Notes: generated by a model from the letters alone, not told the origin. Numbered from the stretch's first letter, positions 50,920 through 61,256 are shown. The stretch is 64,000 nt of DNA from Dorea_A sp016295505 (GCF_039832105.1 NZ_JBDOHS010000003.1:62001-126000); one strand, 5' to 3'. Program-made: numbers and translations.

Positions 50920-52005
50920 TTATTCTTCCGGTACTACGATCAGATCTTTTGTAAAGTCATTCAGAACTTCACATCCATCTTCTGTAATAATTACAAGGTC
51001 CTCAATACGAACACCGATGCCTTCCTCTGCGATATAGATACCCGGTTCTACAGAGAAGCACTGTCCAACCTGAATAATATCTGTATTTACAGATGATACA
51101 TCACCGAACTCATGATCTTCAAGTCCGATAGAATGTCCTGTTCTGTGTGTAAAGTACTGTCCATAACCCTTTTCTTCGATGTAGTTTCTTGCCGCAAGGT
51201 CAACATCACACATTCTGTTACCCGGTTTTGCAGCTTCGATACCACGTCTGTTAGCCTCTACTACGATATCATAGATCTCTCTTGCACGATCAGATACTTC
51301 TCCGATAAATACGGTTCTTGTCATATCTGATGCGTAATTGTCTTTGAATGCTCCGATATCAAGGATTACACAGTCGCCGCGTTTTCCCTTGGAATCGTCT
51401 GTTACATGATGTGGATCTGCAGCACCTTTTGCATATGCTGTGATCGGATCAAATGATACATCCTCACATCCAAGATCTTTGTAGATTTCACGGATCTTTG
51501 CGTTCAGTTCTCTCTCTGTCAGTCCCTTAACAACCCATGGAATCAGTCTTTCCATAGCAATGTCATTCAGTCTGGAAGATTCTCTCATCAGTTCCTGCTC
51601 TTTTTCATCTTTTACCATACGGATGTAATCAATGATAGGAGATCCGTTTACGAACTTGCTTCCGCCGCCCAGTTCCTGCAGACGAATCAAAAATCTTGCC
51701 GGCCATGTCTTATCAATACCCATGACTTTGTCTTTTTCTACGTATCTGCTTAAGATCTCTACGCCGTCTTCGATATCATCATACCATACAAGCTCTACAC
51801 CAAGATCTTTTTCCTGTGGAAACAGTTTGTTGATGATCAGTTTGTGATTACCATTTACATTCAGGTATAATGCCAGAAGTCTCTCTCCTGGAATGATCCA
51901 CTTTCCTGTGAGATAGAAGATTGCAACCGGGTCAGATACGATCATCTGCGGAATTCCGTGCTCCTCCATAGATTTTAATACTCTTGATACTTTTCCTTGG
52001 TCCAT
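50920..52005 (-). CDS. M24 aminopeptidase (Xaa-Pro dipeptidase-like), copy 2
   Basis: The protein has 361 residues and is closely similar in plan to the copy at 30899: a creatinase-like N-domain, then D-I-G-A and S-D-M-T-R-T, T-G-H-S-I-G-L-E-D-H, V-E-P-G and R-I-E-D. The start at ATG 52005 (M-D-Q-G-K-V) is favoured because the longer frame (to 52056) lacks a ribosome site. It lies downstream of rpoC, with the rpoC terminator separating them. Confidence 0.9.
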   Translation of the reverse strand: MDQGKVSRVLKSMEEHGIPQMIVSDPVAIFYLTGKWIIPGERLLALYLNVNGNHKLIINKLFPQEKDLGVELVWYDDIEDGVEILSRYVEKDKVMGIDKTWPARFLIRLQELGGGSKFVNGSPIIDYIRMVKDEKEQELMRESSRLNDIAMERLIPWVVKGLTERELNAKIREIYKDLGCEDVSFDPITAYAKGAADPHHVTDDSKGKRGDCVILDIGAFKDNYASDMTRTVFIGEVSDRAREIYDIVVEANRRGIEAAKPGNRMCDVDLAARNYIEEKGYGQYFTHRTGHSIGLEDHEFGDVSSVNTDIIQVGQCFSVEPGIYIAEEGIGVRIEDLVIITEDGCEVLNDFTKDLIVVPEE

Positions 52006-52179
52006 TATTGTCCCCAACCTTTCTTTGTCAAATATTACGATTCGGCAATCAGTCATTACCGATTTCTGTTGAATTCAATTATAGACTCTTGTACCAAAAA
52101 AGTCAATTCCTATACTTGTTTTACCTCCATATTGTATACTATGAACAATCTATAATCTTTAATTTAAAATCCATTACAA

Positions 52180-52210
52180 AAGGATTGTCGCAAATTTTGC
52201 AACAATCCTT
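52180..52210 (-). terminator. Terminator of rpoC
   Basis: On the minus strand AAGGATTGTTGCAAA pairs with TTTGCGACAATCCTT and is followed by TTGT, 12 bases after the rpoC stop. Confidence 0.75.
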
Positions 52211-52221
52211 AATAACTGTTC

Positions 52222-55200
52222 CTATTCTTCTATTGTAACTTCTTCTGTATCCTCTTCCAGATCAATGTTATCATTCAGATCCATATCTTCATCCATTGCG
52301 ATCGTTTCATCAAAGTCAAAATCTTCATCCAGAACAAGTTCATCATCCATAGACATTTCTGTATTCAGCTTGATATCACGATATTTTCTCATACCTGTAC
52401 CAGCCGGAATATGTTTACCGATAATTACGTTCTCCTTTAATCCGATCAATGGATCGACTTTGCCCTTAATCGCAGCTTCCGTAAGAACTTTCGTAGTCTC
52501 CTGGAAGGATGCAGCTGACAGGAATGAATTGGTTGCAAGAGATGCTTTTGTAATACCAAGGATGATCTGCTCACCGGTAGCAGGCTCTTTTCCTTCTTTT
52601 ACAAGTGCCTCATTGACGTCTTCAAATTCCAGTCTGTCCACATTGGTTCCCGGAAGGAATTCGCTGTCTCCAGCCTCTTCAACACGAATCTTCTTCAGCA
52701 TCTGGCGTACGATCACTTCGATATGCTTGTCATTGATCTCAACACCCTGCAGACGATATACTCTCTGTACTTCCTGGATCATGTAATCCTGAACTGCACG
52801 AAGTCCTTTGATCCTTAAGATATCATGCGGATTGACACTACCTTCAGTCAGTTCATCACCAGCTTCCAGTTCTGCACCGTCCAGAACTTTGATTCTGGAA
52901 CCGTACGGAATCAGATATGCCTTGGATTCACCGGTCTCACGATTGGTCACGATGATCTCACGTTTCTTCTTTGTGTCATTGATATTGGCTGTTCCCGCAA
53001 ACTCTGTGATAATTGCAAGTCCCTTTGGCTTTCTTGCCTCAAAAAGCTCTTCGACACGAGGAAGACCCTGTGTAATATCGTCACCGGCAACACCACCGGT
53101 GTGGAATGTACGCATGGTCAGCTGTGTACCAGGTTCACCGATAGACTGAGCTGCGATGATTCCGACAGCCTCACCAACCTGTACCGGCTCACCGGTTGCC
53201 ATGTTGGCGCCATAGCATTTTGCACATACACCATTATGAGATCTGCAGGTCAGAATGGTACGGATCTTAATCTTCTTAAGCGGATTACCATTTTCGTCTA
53301 CTCCGTTATTCACGATCATTTCTGCGCGTTTCGGAGTTACCATATGGTTTGCCTTTACAAGAATATTTCCGTCTTTATCCACAATGTTTTCGCAGAGATA
53401 ACGTCCTGTGATACGATCCTGCAGGCTTTCAATCACTTCATTTCCATCCATGAATGCTTTTACATACATTCCCGGAATCTCTGCACCCTTCTCCACACAG
53501 TCTACTTCATGAATGATCAGTTCCTGAGATACATCTACCAGACGTCTGGTCAGGTATCCGGAATCCGCTGTACGAAGAGCGGTATCTGACAGACCCTTAC
53601 GAGCTCCATGCGCAGACATGAAGTATTCCAGTACGTCCAGACCTTCACGGAAGTTTGACTTGATCGGCAACTCGATCGTACGACCGGTTGTATCCGCCAT
53701 CAGACCACGCATACCAGCCAGCTGTTTGATCTGTTTATCAGAACCACGGGCACCGGAGTCAGCCATCATGAAGATGTTGTTATATTTATCAAGACCGCCA
53801 AGCAGCGCTTCTGTCAGAGCGTCATCCGTTGCCTTCCATGTCTCTACAACTTCCTTATAACGTTCTTCCTCTGTGATCAGACCACGCTTGTAGTTCTTTG
53901 TAATCTTATCAACGGTATCCTGTGCCTGCTGAATCATCTCAGGCTTCTGCGGAGGAACCGTCATATCGGAGATAGATACGGTCATGGCTGCTCTTGTAGA
54001 GAACTTATAACCAATTGCCTTTACCGCATCCAGTACTTCTGCTGTTGCAGTAGAACCATGTGTATTGATAACTTTTTCCAGAATCTTCTTCAGCTGTTTC
54101 TTTCCTACATGGAAGTCAATCTCAAGAAGAAGTTCATTGCCTTCCACATCACGGTTTACAAATCCAAGATCCTGCGGAATGATCTCGTTAAAGATAAATC
54201 TTCCGACGGTAGACTCGATGGTTCCTGTCTTAACCGTTCCGTCCGGCATTGTCTTGGATACACGCACTTTCACACGAGAGTGCAGTGTAACTGCCCCATT
54301 TTCATAAGCCAGAATTGCTTCATTAATACTCTTAAATGCTTTTCCTTCTCCTACTGCTCCCGGACGTTCCTGTGTCAGATAGTAGATACCAAGTACCATA
54401 TCCTGTGAAGGAACGGCAACCGGACCACCGTCAGACGGTTTCAGCAGGTTGTTTGGTGACAGAAGCAGGAATCGGCATTCAGCCTGTGCCTCTACTGACA
54501 GCGGAAGATGTACCGCCATCTGGTCACCATCGAAGTCGGCATTAAATGCTGTACATACCAGCGGATGAAGCTTGATCGCTTTACCTTCTACCAGGATTGG
54601 TTCAAATGCCTGGATACCAAGTCTGTGCAGTGTGGGGGCACGGTTCAGCATAACCGGATGCTCTTTGATTACATCTTCCAGAACATCCCACACTTCCGGC
54701 TGAAGTCTTTCCACCATCTTTTTCGCATTTTTAATATTATGCGCAGTTCCATTCTGAACCAGTTCTTTCATAACAAATGGCTTAAACAGCTCAATTGCCA
54801 TCTCTTTCGGAAGACCACACTGATAGATCTTAAGTTCCGGTCCAACGACGATAACAGAACGTCCGGAGTAGTCAACACGCTTACCAAGCAGGTTCTGACG
54901 GAAACGTCCGGACTTACCTTTCAGCATGTCAGAAAGAGACTTAAGTGCACGGTTACCAGGACCTGTTACCGGACGTCCGCGACGGCCGTTATCGATCAGA
55001 GCATCTACCGCTTCCTGAAGCATTCTCTTTTCATTTCTTACGATAATGTCTGGTGCGCCTAATTCAAGAAGACGTTTCAGACGGTTATTTCTGTTGATAA
55101 TTCTTCTGTACAGATCATTCAGATCAGAAGTTGCAAAACGTCCGCCATCCAGCTGTACCATTGGACGAAGATCCGGCGGGATAACAGGGATATTCGTCAT

Positions 55201-55905
55201 GATCATCCATTCCGGCTTGTTACCGGATTCACGGAATGCCTCTACGACTTCCAGACGTTTTACGATTCTTGCACGTTTCTGTCCGGTAGCGCCCTTAAGA
55301 CCTTCTGACAATTCTTCGTATTCCTTATCCAGATCAATAGCCTCCAGAAGTTCTTTAATGGACTCCGCACCCATTCCCACACGGAATGCGCTTCCCCATT
55401 TTTCTCTTGCCTCCTGATATTCTGCCTCAGACAGTACCTGCTTGTACATCAGGTCTGTCTCTCCTTTATCAAGAACAATGTAAGAAGCAAAATACAGTAC
55501 CTTCTCCAGTGTTCGTGGTGACAGATCAAGAATCAGCCCCATACGGCTCGGGATTCCCTTAAAATACCAGATGTGAGACACCGGAGCAGCAAGGGCAATA
55601 TGCCCCATACGCTCACGACGCACACTTGCTTTCGTTACTTCAACGCCACAACGGTCGCAGACCACGCCTTTATAACGTATCTTCTTATACTTACCACAGT
55701 GGCATTCCCAGTCCTTGCTTGGTCCGAAGATTCGTTCACAGAACAGACCGTCTTTCTCCGGCTTCAAGGTTCTATAGTTAATGGTCTCAGGCTTGGTTAC
55801 TTCGCCTCTGGACCACTCCAGAATCTTTTCAGGTGATGCCAACCCGATTTTGATCGCATCAAAAGTCATTGGCTGGTATGTTTGTTCCTTATTGTTTTCC
55901 GGCAT
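52222..55905 (-). CDS. rpoC: RNA polymerase beta' subunit
   Basis: The protein is about 1227 residues. Zinc site: C-H-C-G near residue 70 and C-D-R-C-G later; catalytic N-A-D-F-D-G-D-Q-M-A-V-H with three Asp for Mg; trigger-loop region R-T-F-H-T-G-G. The C-terminus is an acidic Asp/Glu tail. The ATG at 55905 (M-P-E-N-N-K) is preferred (AAGGGG about 9 bases upstream); a GTG at 55914 is possible. It follows rpoB after a short gap, in one transcript ended by a hairpin at 52180. Confidence 0.98.
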   Translation of the reverse strand: MPENNKEQTYQPMTFDAIKIGLASPEKILEWSRGEVTKPETINYRTLKPEKDGLFCERIFGPSKDWECHCGKYKKIRYKGVVCDRCGVEVTKASVRRERMGHIALAAPVSHIWYFKGIPSRMGLILDLSPRTLEKVLYFASYIVLDKGETDLMYKQVLSEAEYQEAREKWGSAFRVGMGAESIKELLEAIDLDKEYEELSEGLKGATGQKRARIVKRLEVVEAFRESGNKPEWMIMTNIPVIPPDLRPMVQLDGGRFATSDLNDLYRRIINRNNRLKRLLELGAPDIIVRNEKRMLQEAVDALIDNGRRGRPVTGPGNRALKSLSDMLKGKSGRFRQNLLGKRVDYSGRSVIVVGPELKIYQCGLPKEMAIELFKPFVMKELVQNGTAHNIKNAKKMVERLQPEVWDVLEDVIKEHPVMLNRAPTLHRLGIQAFEPILVEGKAIKLHPLVCTAFNADFDGDQMAVHLPLSVEAQAECRFLLLSPNNLLKPSDGGPVAVPSQDMVLGIYYLTQERPGAVGEGKAFKSINEAILAYENGAVTLHSRVKVRVSKTMPDGTVKTGTIESTVGRFIFNEIIPQDLGFVNRDVEGNELLLEIDFHVGKKQLKKILEKVINTHGSTATAEVLDAVKAIGYKFSTRAAMTVSISDMTVPPQKPEMIQQAQDTVDKITKNYKRGLITEEERYKEVVETWKATDDALTEALLGGLDKYNNIFMMADSGARGSDKQIKQLAGMRGLMADTTGRTIELPIKSNFREGLDVLEYFMSAHGARKGLSDTALRTADSGYLTRRLVDVSQELIIHEVDCVEKGAEIPGMYVKAFMDGNEVIESLQDRITGRYLCENIVDKDGNILVKANHMVTPKRAEMIVNNGVDENGNPLKKIKIRTILTCRSHNGVCAKCYGANMATGEPVQVGEAVGIIAAQSIGEPGTQLTMRTFHTGGVAGDDITQGLPRVEELFEARKPKGLAIITEFAGTANINDTKKKREIIVTNRETGESKAYLIPYGSRIKVLDGAELEAGDELTEGSVNPHDILRIKGLRAVQDYMIQEVQRVYRLQGVEINDKHIEVIVRQMLKKIRVEEAGDSEFLPGTNVDRLEFEDVNEALVKEGKEPATGEQIILGITKASLATNSFLSAASFQETTKVLTEAAIKGKVDPLIGLKENVIIGKHIPAGTGMRKYRDIKLNTEMSMDDELVLDEDFDFDETIAMDEDMDLNDNIDLEEDTEEVTIEE

Positions 55906-55920
55906 ACGTAGCACCCCTTC

Positions 55921-58900
55921 CTATTCATCATCTGATAAATCATCAAATCCAAAATCATCAGTTTCTTCAAAATCGATATCGAAGTCTTCATCCTCCGGTT
56001 CTTCTTCCACGTCTACCAGTTCTTCACCCTGGAATTCCTGTTCTGTGTATCCATGCTCACCGAAATCATCATCCTGACGGTATTTTCTGTCTCCCTCAAT
56101 CAGTGAACGGAAATCAGTTTCACCCATATCAGCTGTTTCCATGATCTCTACTTCTGTATTGTCATCACGCAGCACGCGAACATCCAGACCCAGAGACTGT
56201 AATTCTTTCAGCAACACCTTGAAAGACTCAGGAATTCCCGGCTCAGGAATATTCTCACCTTTAATGATTGCTTCGTATGTCTTCACACGTCCGATCACAT
56301 CATCGGACTTCACTGTCAGGATCTCCTGCAGTGTGTAGGATGCACCGTATGCTTCCAGTGCCCATACCTCCATCTCTCCGAAACGCTGACCACCAAACTG
56401 TGCTTTACCACCTAATGGCTGCTGTGTAACCAGAGAGTAAGGACCTGTAGAACGTGCATGGATCTTATCATCAACCAGATGATGCAGTTTCAGATAATGC
56501 ATGTGTCCGATCGTTACCGGGCTGTCAAAATACTCACCGGTACGTCCGTCACGAAGACGTACTTTACCGTCCCTTGAGATTGGAACACCTTTCCACAGTT
56601 TTCTGTGTTCTCTGTTCTCATACAGGTAATCCAGAACTTCCGGAAGAAGTTCTTCCTTATGTTTTGCTTCAAACTCTTCCCAGCTTAAGTTGACATAGTC
56701 ATTTGCCAGGTCAAGTGTATCCATAATATCATTCTCGTTAGCACCGTCGAATACTGGTGTTGCGATATTGAATCCCAGTGCTTTTGCAGCCAGAGACAGG
56801 TGAATCTCCAGAATCTGACCGATGTTCATACGTGAAGGCACACCCAGCGGATTCAGGACGATATCCAGCGGACGTCCGTTCGGAAGGAACGGCATATCCT
56901 CTACCGGAAGCACACGGGAAACAACACCCTTGTTACCATGACGTCCGGCCATCTTATCACCAACAGAGATCTTTCTCTTCTGCGCAATATAGATGCGGAC
57001 AGACTGGTTTACTCCCGGAGACATCTCATCTCCGTTTTCTCTGGTAAATACCTTTGCATCAACAACAATACCATATTCTCCATGCGGAACCTTCAGAGAA
57101 GTATCTCTGACTTCACGGGCTTTCTCACCAAAGATTGCACGAAGCAGTCTCTCTTCTGCAGTAAGCTCGGTCTCTCCCTTCGGAGTCACTTTTCCGACCA
57201 GAATATCTCCGGCACGTACTTCAGCACCGATACGGATGATTCCTCTCTCATCCAGATTCTTCAGGGCATCATCTCCGACACCCGGAATATCACGGGTGAT
57301 CTCTTCTGGTCCCAGCTTGGTATCACGTGCTTCTGCTTCATATTCTTCAATGTGTACGGACGTATATACATCATCCTGTACCAGTCTTTCACTTAATAAT
57401 ACAGCATCCTCGTAGTTGTAACCTTCCCAGGTCATGAATCCGATCAACGGATTCTTTCCAAGTGCCAGCTCTCCGTTAGATGTAGACGGTCCATCCGCGA
57501 TTACATCACCGGCCTCAACTCTGTCACCCTTGAATACGATTGGTCTCTGATTGTAACAGTTGCTCTGGTTACTTCTCTGGAATTTAGTCAGCTTATATCT
57601 CTTAAGACTGCCATCATCCTGGCGGATCGTGATCTCTGTAGATGTAGAGCGTTCTACTGTACCACCCTGTTCCGCAACTACGCAGACACCTGAGTCAACC
57701 GCTGCCTTTTCTTCCATACCTGTTCCGACAACCGGTGCCTCTGTCATAAGAAGCGGCACTGCCTGACGCTGCATGTTGGATCCCATCAGCGCACGGTTCG
57801 CATCGTCATTCTGCAGGAACGGAATCAATGCAGTTGCGACAGAGAATACCATCTTAGGAGATACGTCCATGTAATCAAACATCTTTCTTTCGTATTCCTG
57901 TGTCTCTTCACGATAACGACCGGATACATTCTTATGAACAAAATGTCCCTCTGCATCCAGAGGTTCATTCGCCTGTGCCACATGGTAATTATCCTCTTCG
58001 TCCGCGGTCATATATACAACTTCGTCCGTAACAACCGGATTAGCCGGGTCATCATGATTGATCTTACGGTACGGAGCCTCGATAAATCCATACTGATTAA
58101 TTCTTGCATAGCTTGCAAGAGAGTTGATCAGACCAATGTTCGGACCTTCAGGGGTCTCAATCGGGCACATTCTTCCATAGTGAGAGTAGTGAACGTCTCG
58201 TACCTCGAATCCGGCACGGTCTCTTGACAGACCACCAGGTCCAAGTGCAGACAGACGTCTCTTGTGTGTCAGCTCACCAAGCGGATTGTTCTGATCCATG
58301 AACTGTGACAGCTGAGAAGAACCAAAGAATTCCTTTACAGCAGCTGTAACAGGCTTAATATTGATCAGTGACTGCGGAGAAATGCCTTCCAGATCCTGTG
58401 TCGTCATTCTCTCACGAACCACTCTCTCCAGTCTGGAAAGACCGATTCTGTACTGATTCTGTAAAAGCTCACCTACGGAACGGATACGTCTGTTTCCAAG
58501 GTGGTCGATATCATCATCATTGCCAAGTCCATATTCCAGATGCATATTGTAGTTAATAGAAGCCAGAATATCTTCCTTCGTGATATGCTTCGGAATCAGA
58601 TCATGGATATCTCTCTTAACTGCATCCTTCAGCTCATCGATATCTCCGGCAGTCTCTTCCAGAATTCCTGCAAGCACCGGATAATATACCTGCTCGGTAA
58701 CTCCGACTTCCTTAGGATCAATATCAACGATGGCATCAAGATCCACCATCATATTGGAAAGAACCTTGATATTTCTTTCTTCATCTTCACGGGCAATCCA
58801 TACATACGGAACCGCATTGTTCTGGATCTGATCCGCGATTGCTCTTGTTACTTTTGTTCCTGCTTCCGCTACAATCTCCCCTGTCAGCGGACTTACAACG

Positions 58901-59790
58901 TCTTCTGCGAGAATCTGTCCTGAGATACGATTCTTTAATGCCAGTTTTTTATTAAATTTATATCTTCCTACTTTTGCAAGGTCATAACGTCTTGGATCGA
59001 AGAACATGCTTGTAATGAGACTCTCAGCACTGTCCACTGCAAGCGGCTCACCCGGACGTATCTTCTTATATAATTCCAGAAGACCTTCCTGGTAATTCGT
59101 AGCAGCATCCTTCTCAAAACTTGCGAGAATCTTCGGTTCCTCACCGAACAGTTCCACGATCTCAGGATTCGTGCCGATTCCCAATGCACGAATCAGTACC
59201 GTAATCGGCACCTTTCTTGTTCTGTCTACACGTACATAAAAAACGTCATTCGAATCCGTCTCGTATTCCAGCCATGCACCACGGTTTGGAATTACTGTAG
59301 AGGAATACAGCTTCTTTCCTAATTTATCATGTGCGATTGCATAATAAATACCAGGGGAACGAACCAGCTGACTTACAATAACACGTTCGGCACCGTTGAT
59401 CACGAACGTACCGGTGCTGGTCATAAGCGGCAGGTCACCCATGAATATTTCATGCTCATTAATTTCATCAGTCTCTTTGTTATGAAGTCTTACCCTCACC
59501 TTTAATGGTGCAGCATAAGTAGCATCACGCTCTTTACACTCATCAATCGTGTATTTCACGTCATCTTCGCACAATGTAAAGTCAACAAATTCCAGACTCA
59601 GGTGTCCACTGTAGTCTGTAATCGGCGAAATGTCATCAAATACTTCATTTAATCCTTCATCCAGGAACCACTGGTAAGAATCCTTCTGGACTTCAATTAA
59701 GTTAGGCATCTGAAGAACTTCTTTTTGTCTGGCATAACTCATGCGTGAGCTTTTTCCACTTTTAATGGGACGAATTCTGTTTTTCTCCAT
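55921..59790 (-). CDS. rpoB: RNA polymerase beta subunit
   Basis: The protein has 1289 residues. The rifampicin pocket around S-Q-F-M-D-Q-N-N-P-L-G-E-L-T-H-K-R-R has the usual Asp, His and Ser at the main resistance positions; the G before E replaces Ser (E. coli) or Ala (Bacillus), probably species variation. G-R-H-G-N-K-G-V and the C-terminal D-K-I-H-A-R-S-T-G-P segments are typical. The last about 50 residues are acidic. It has its own promoter after the rplL terminator, with a leader of about 130 bases. Confidence 0.98.
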   Translation of the reverse strand: MEKNRIRPIKSGKSSRMSYARQKEVLQMPNLIEVQKDSYQWFLDEGLNEVFDDISPITDYSGHLSLEFVDFTLCEDDVKYTIDECKERDATYAAPLKVRVRLHNKETDEINEHEIFMGDLPLMTSTGTFVINGAERVIVSQLVRSPGIYYAIAHDKLGKKLYSSTVIPNRGAWLEYETDSNDVFYVRVDRTRKVPITVLIRALGIGTNPEIVELFGEEPKILASFEKDAATNYQEGLLELYKKIRPGEPLAVDSAESLITSMFFDPRRYDLAKVGRYKFNKKLALKNRISGQILAEDVVSPLTGEIVAEAGTKVTRAIADQIQNNAVPYVWIAREDEERNIKVLSNMMVDLDAIVDIDPKEVGVTEQVYYPVLAGILEETAGDIDELKDAVKRDIHDLIPKHITKEDILASINYNMHLEYGLGNDDDIDHLGNRRIRSVGELLQNQYRIGLSRLERVVRERMTTQDLEGISPQSLINIKPVTAAVKEFFGSSQLSQFMDQNNPLGELTHKRRLSALGPGGLSRDRAGFEVRDVHYSHYGRMCPIETPEGPNIGLINSLASYARINQYGFIEAPYRKINHDDPANPVVTDEVVYMTADEEDNYHVAQANEPLDAEGHFVHKNVSGRYREETQEYERKMFDYMDVSPKMVFSVATALIPFLQNDDANRALMGSNMQRQAVPLLMTEAPVVGTGMEEKAAVDSGVCVVAEQGGTVERSTSTEITIRQDDGSLKRYKLTKFQRSNQSNCYNQRPIVFKGDRVEAGDVIADGPSTSNGELALGKNPLIGFMTWEGYNYEDAVLLSERLVQDDVYTSVHIEEYEAEARDTKLGPEEITRDIPGVGDDALKNLDERGIIRIGAEVRAGDILVGKVTPKGETELTAEERLLRAIFGEKAREVRDTSLKVPHGEYGIVVDAKVFTRENGDEMSPGVNQSVRIYIAQKRKISVGDKMAGRHGNKGVVSRVLPVEDMPFLPNGRPLDIVLNPLGVPSRMNIGQILEIHLSLAAKALGFNIATPVFDGANENDIMDTLDLANDYVNLSWEEFEAKHKEELLPEVLDYLYENREHRKLWKGVPISRDGKVRLRDGRTGEYFDSPVTIGHMHYLKLHHLVDDKIHARSTGPYSLVTQQPLGGKAQFGGQRFGEMEVWALEAYGASYTLQEILTVKSDDVIGRVKTYEAIIKGENIPEPGIPESFKVLLKELQSLGLDVRVLRDDNTEVEIMETADMGETDFRSLIEGDRKYRQDDDFGEHGYTEQEFQGEELVDVEEEPEDEDFDIDFEETDDFGFDDLSDDE

Positions 59791-59821
59791 ATTGACGTTT
59801 CACTCCTCATTTATTTTTTTG

Positions 59822-59885
59822 TTGGGCTTAGAGCTGCCCATATAACTTGCAGAGTCTCCGAAAACAGCACTCCCCGGCTGTTTTC
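59822..59885 (-). repeat. Two hairpins in the rpoB leader
   Basis: TGGGC-N8-GCCCA (59822-59839) and GAAAACAGC-N8-GCTGTTTTC (59860-59885), both perfect. No T-tract follows, so they are structured leader elements, not terminators. Confidence 0.5.
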
Positions 59886-59927
59886 TTGCGTTAGTATGGC
59901 ATAGCTTTCCACAATAGCGCATTTTTT

Positions 59928-59957
59928 ACTATAGCACAAAGCATGAGAGCTTGTCAA
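59928..59957 (-). promoter_or_regulatory. Promoter of rpoB-rpoC
   Basis: TTGACA (59952-59957), an 18-base spacer and TATAGT (59928-59933) on the minus strand, about 140 bases upstream of rpoB and after the rplL terminator. Confidence 0.75.
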
Positions 59958-60031
59958 CACCTTTTATTACTAAAAAATCATCTTGTATACAACAGATAAT
60001 GGCACAGTTGTGTACAATATGTAATAGAAAC

Positions 60032-60060
60032 AAAAAGACCGCTCCACAATCGGAACGGTC
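60032..60060 (-). terminator. Terminator after rplL
   Basis: On the minus strand GACCGTTCC-N6-GGAGCGGTC is followed by five T (complement of 60032-60036), 19 bases after rplL. Confidence 0.85.
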
Positions 60061-60078
60061 CTGTCATACCTGAAATAA

Positions 60079-60456
60079 TTATTTAAGGTTAACTTCTGCG
60101 CCTTCAGCCTCAAGTTTAGCTTTGATTTCCTCAGCCTCTGCCTTAGAAACGCCTTCTTTAACTGCCTTTGGAGCTTCGTCAACTAATGCCTTAGCTTCTT
60201 TTAATCCAAGTCCTGTGATTTCACGAACAACTTTGATTACTTTAACCTTAGAAGCGCCTGCAGATACTAATTCTACATCAAACTCATCTTTCTCTTCTGC
60301 TGCTGCAGCTCCGTCTCCAGCTGCTGCTGCAACTACTACACCTGCTGCTGCAGAAACACCAAATTCTTCTTCACAAGCTTTTACAAGTTCATTTAACTCT
60401 AATACAGATAATTCTTTGATAGCATCAATAAATTCAGCTGTTGTTAATTTTGCCAT
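60079..60456 (-). CDS. rplL: 50S ribosomal protein L7/L12
   Basis: The protein has 125 residues: an N-terminal dimerisation helix region, an Ala/Gly hinge (A-A-A-G-D-G-A-A-A), and the C-terminal G-L-G-L-K-E-A-K-A-L-V-D-E-A-P factor-binding domain. The start at 60456 has GGAGG 8 bases upstream; an ORF extension to 60471 is not needed. It lies 80 bases after rplJ and forms the ribosome stalk. Confidence 0.98.
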   Translation of the reverse strand: MAKLTTAEFIDAIKELSVLELNELVKACEEEFGVSAAAGVVVAAAAGDGAAAAEEKDEFDVELVSAGASKVKVIKVVREITGLGLKEAKALVDEAPKAVKEGVSKAEAEEIKAKLEAEGAEVNLK

Positions 60457-60537
60457 TTTATTTTCCTCCATTATAAAATATTTTTCAATTTGTAACTTTT
60501 GTTACGTCAGATTCAGGCACATGCCTGTCGGTTCGGA

Positions 60538-61095
60538 TTACTCCTCTGTAGCTGCTGCTTCTTCAGCCGGAGCTTCCTCTGCTGCCGGAGCCTCTGCCTC
60601 ACAAGCGTCTGCTCCGCCTTTTTCTGCGATCTGATTAAGAACGCGAGCCAGGTTAGCGATAGGTGACTGCATACTTCCAAGCAATCTGGACAGTAATACT
60701 TCTCTTGATGGGATCTGAGCCAGCTCTGTAAGAGCAGCAACATCATATACTGTACCCTCAACTACACCTGCTTTTAATTCAAGCGCTTTTGCATCTTTTG
60801 CAAATTTGCAAAGGATTCTTGCCGGAGCTGTCGCATCATCTTTAGAAATTGCGATTGCGCTTGGTCCTTCCAAGTGCTCATCTAATGCTGCAAATTCAGT
60901 TCCTTCAAAAGCTCTCTTCATCATTGTGTTTTTGCAGACTTTGTAAATGACACCTGCTTCTCTTAACTGCTTACGCATCTCTGTATCCTGAGCAACAGTT
61001 AATCCGCGATAATCTACCAGTACCACGCTGGTAGCGCCCTTGATATCATCTGCAATTGCCTGTACAACCGGTTGTTTTAATTCAACTTTTGCCAC
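60538..61095 (-). CDS. rplJ: 50S ribosomal protein L10
   Basis: The protein has 185 residues. The N-terminal Y-R-G-L-T-V region and the C-terminal helix that binds L7/L12 (L-A-R-V-L-N-Q-I) are typical. An extra Ala/Glu-rich tail of about 20 residues is longer than in Bacillus. It anchors the L7/L12 stalk and, in this family, autoregulates via the leader at 61133-61255. Confidence 0.98.
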   Translation of the reverse strand: MAKVELKQPVVQAIADDIKGATSVVLVDYRGLTVAQDTEMRKQLREAGVIYKVCKNTMMKRAFEGTEFAALDEHLEGPSAIAISKDDATAPARILCKFAKDAKALELKAGVVEGTVYDVAALTELAQIPSREVLLSRLLGSMQSPIANLARVLNQIAEKGGADACEAEAPAAEEAPAEEAAATEE

Positions 61096-61132
61096 GAATG
61101 GTGCACCTCCTTATATTATTTTAGGTATGCTG

Positions 61133-61255
61133 CCAAAAAAACCTCCGTATCCAAAGACACAGAGGTATAAATTCTATTCTCGAATTTAATTCTTCCTCGG
61201 TAGGCGTTTTATCCTTACGCTTCACAGCACCTACTGTCTTCGGCAGTTACTTGAT
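61133..61255 (-). promoter_or_regulatory. L10-type leader with terminator hairpin
   Basis: On the minus strand the leader has CGAAGACAGTAGGTG then GCCTACCGAGG, which match the L10 leader RNA, followed by the hairpin ACCTCTGTGTC-TTTG-GATACGGAGGT (61141-61166) with six T (complement of 61135-61140). L10 or the L10(L12)4 complex probably binds it and controls readthrough. Confidence 0.8.
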
Positions 61256-61256
61256 T

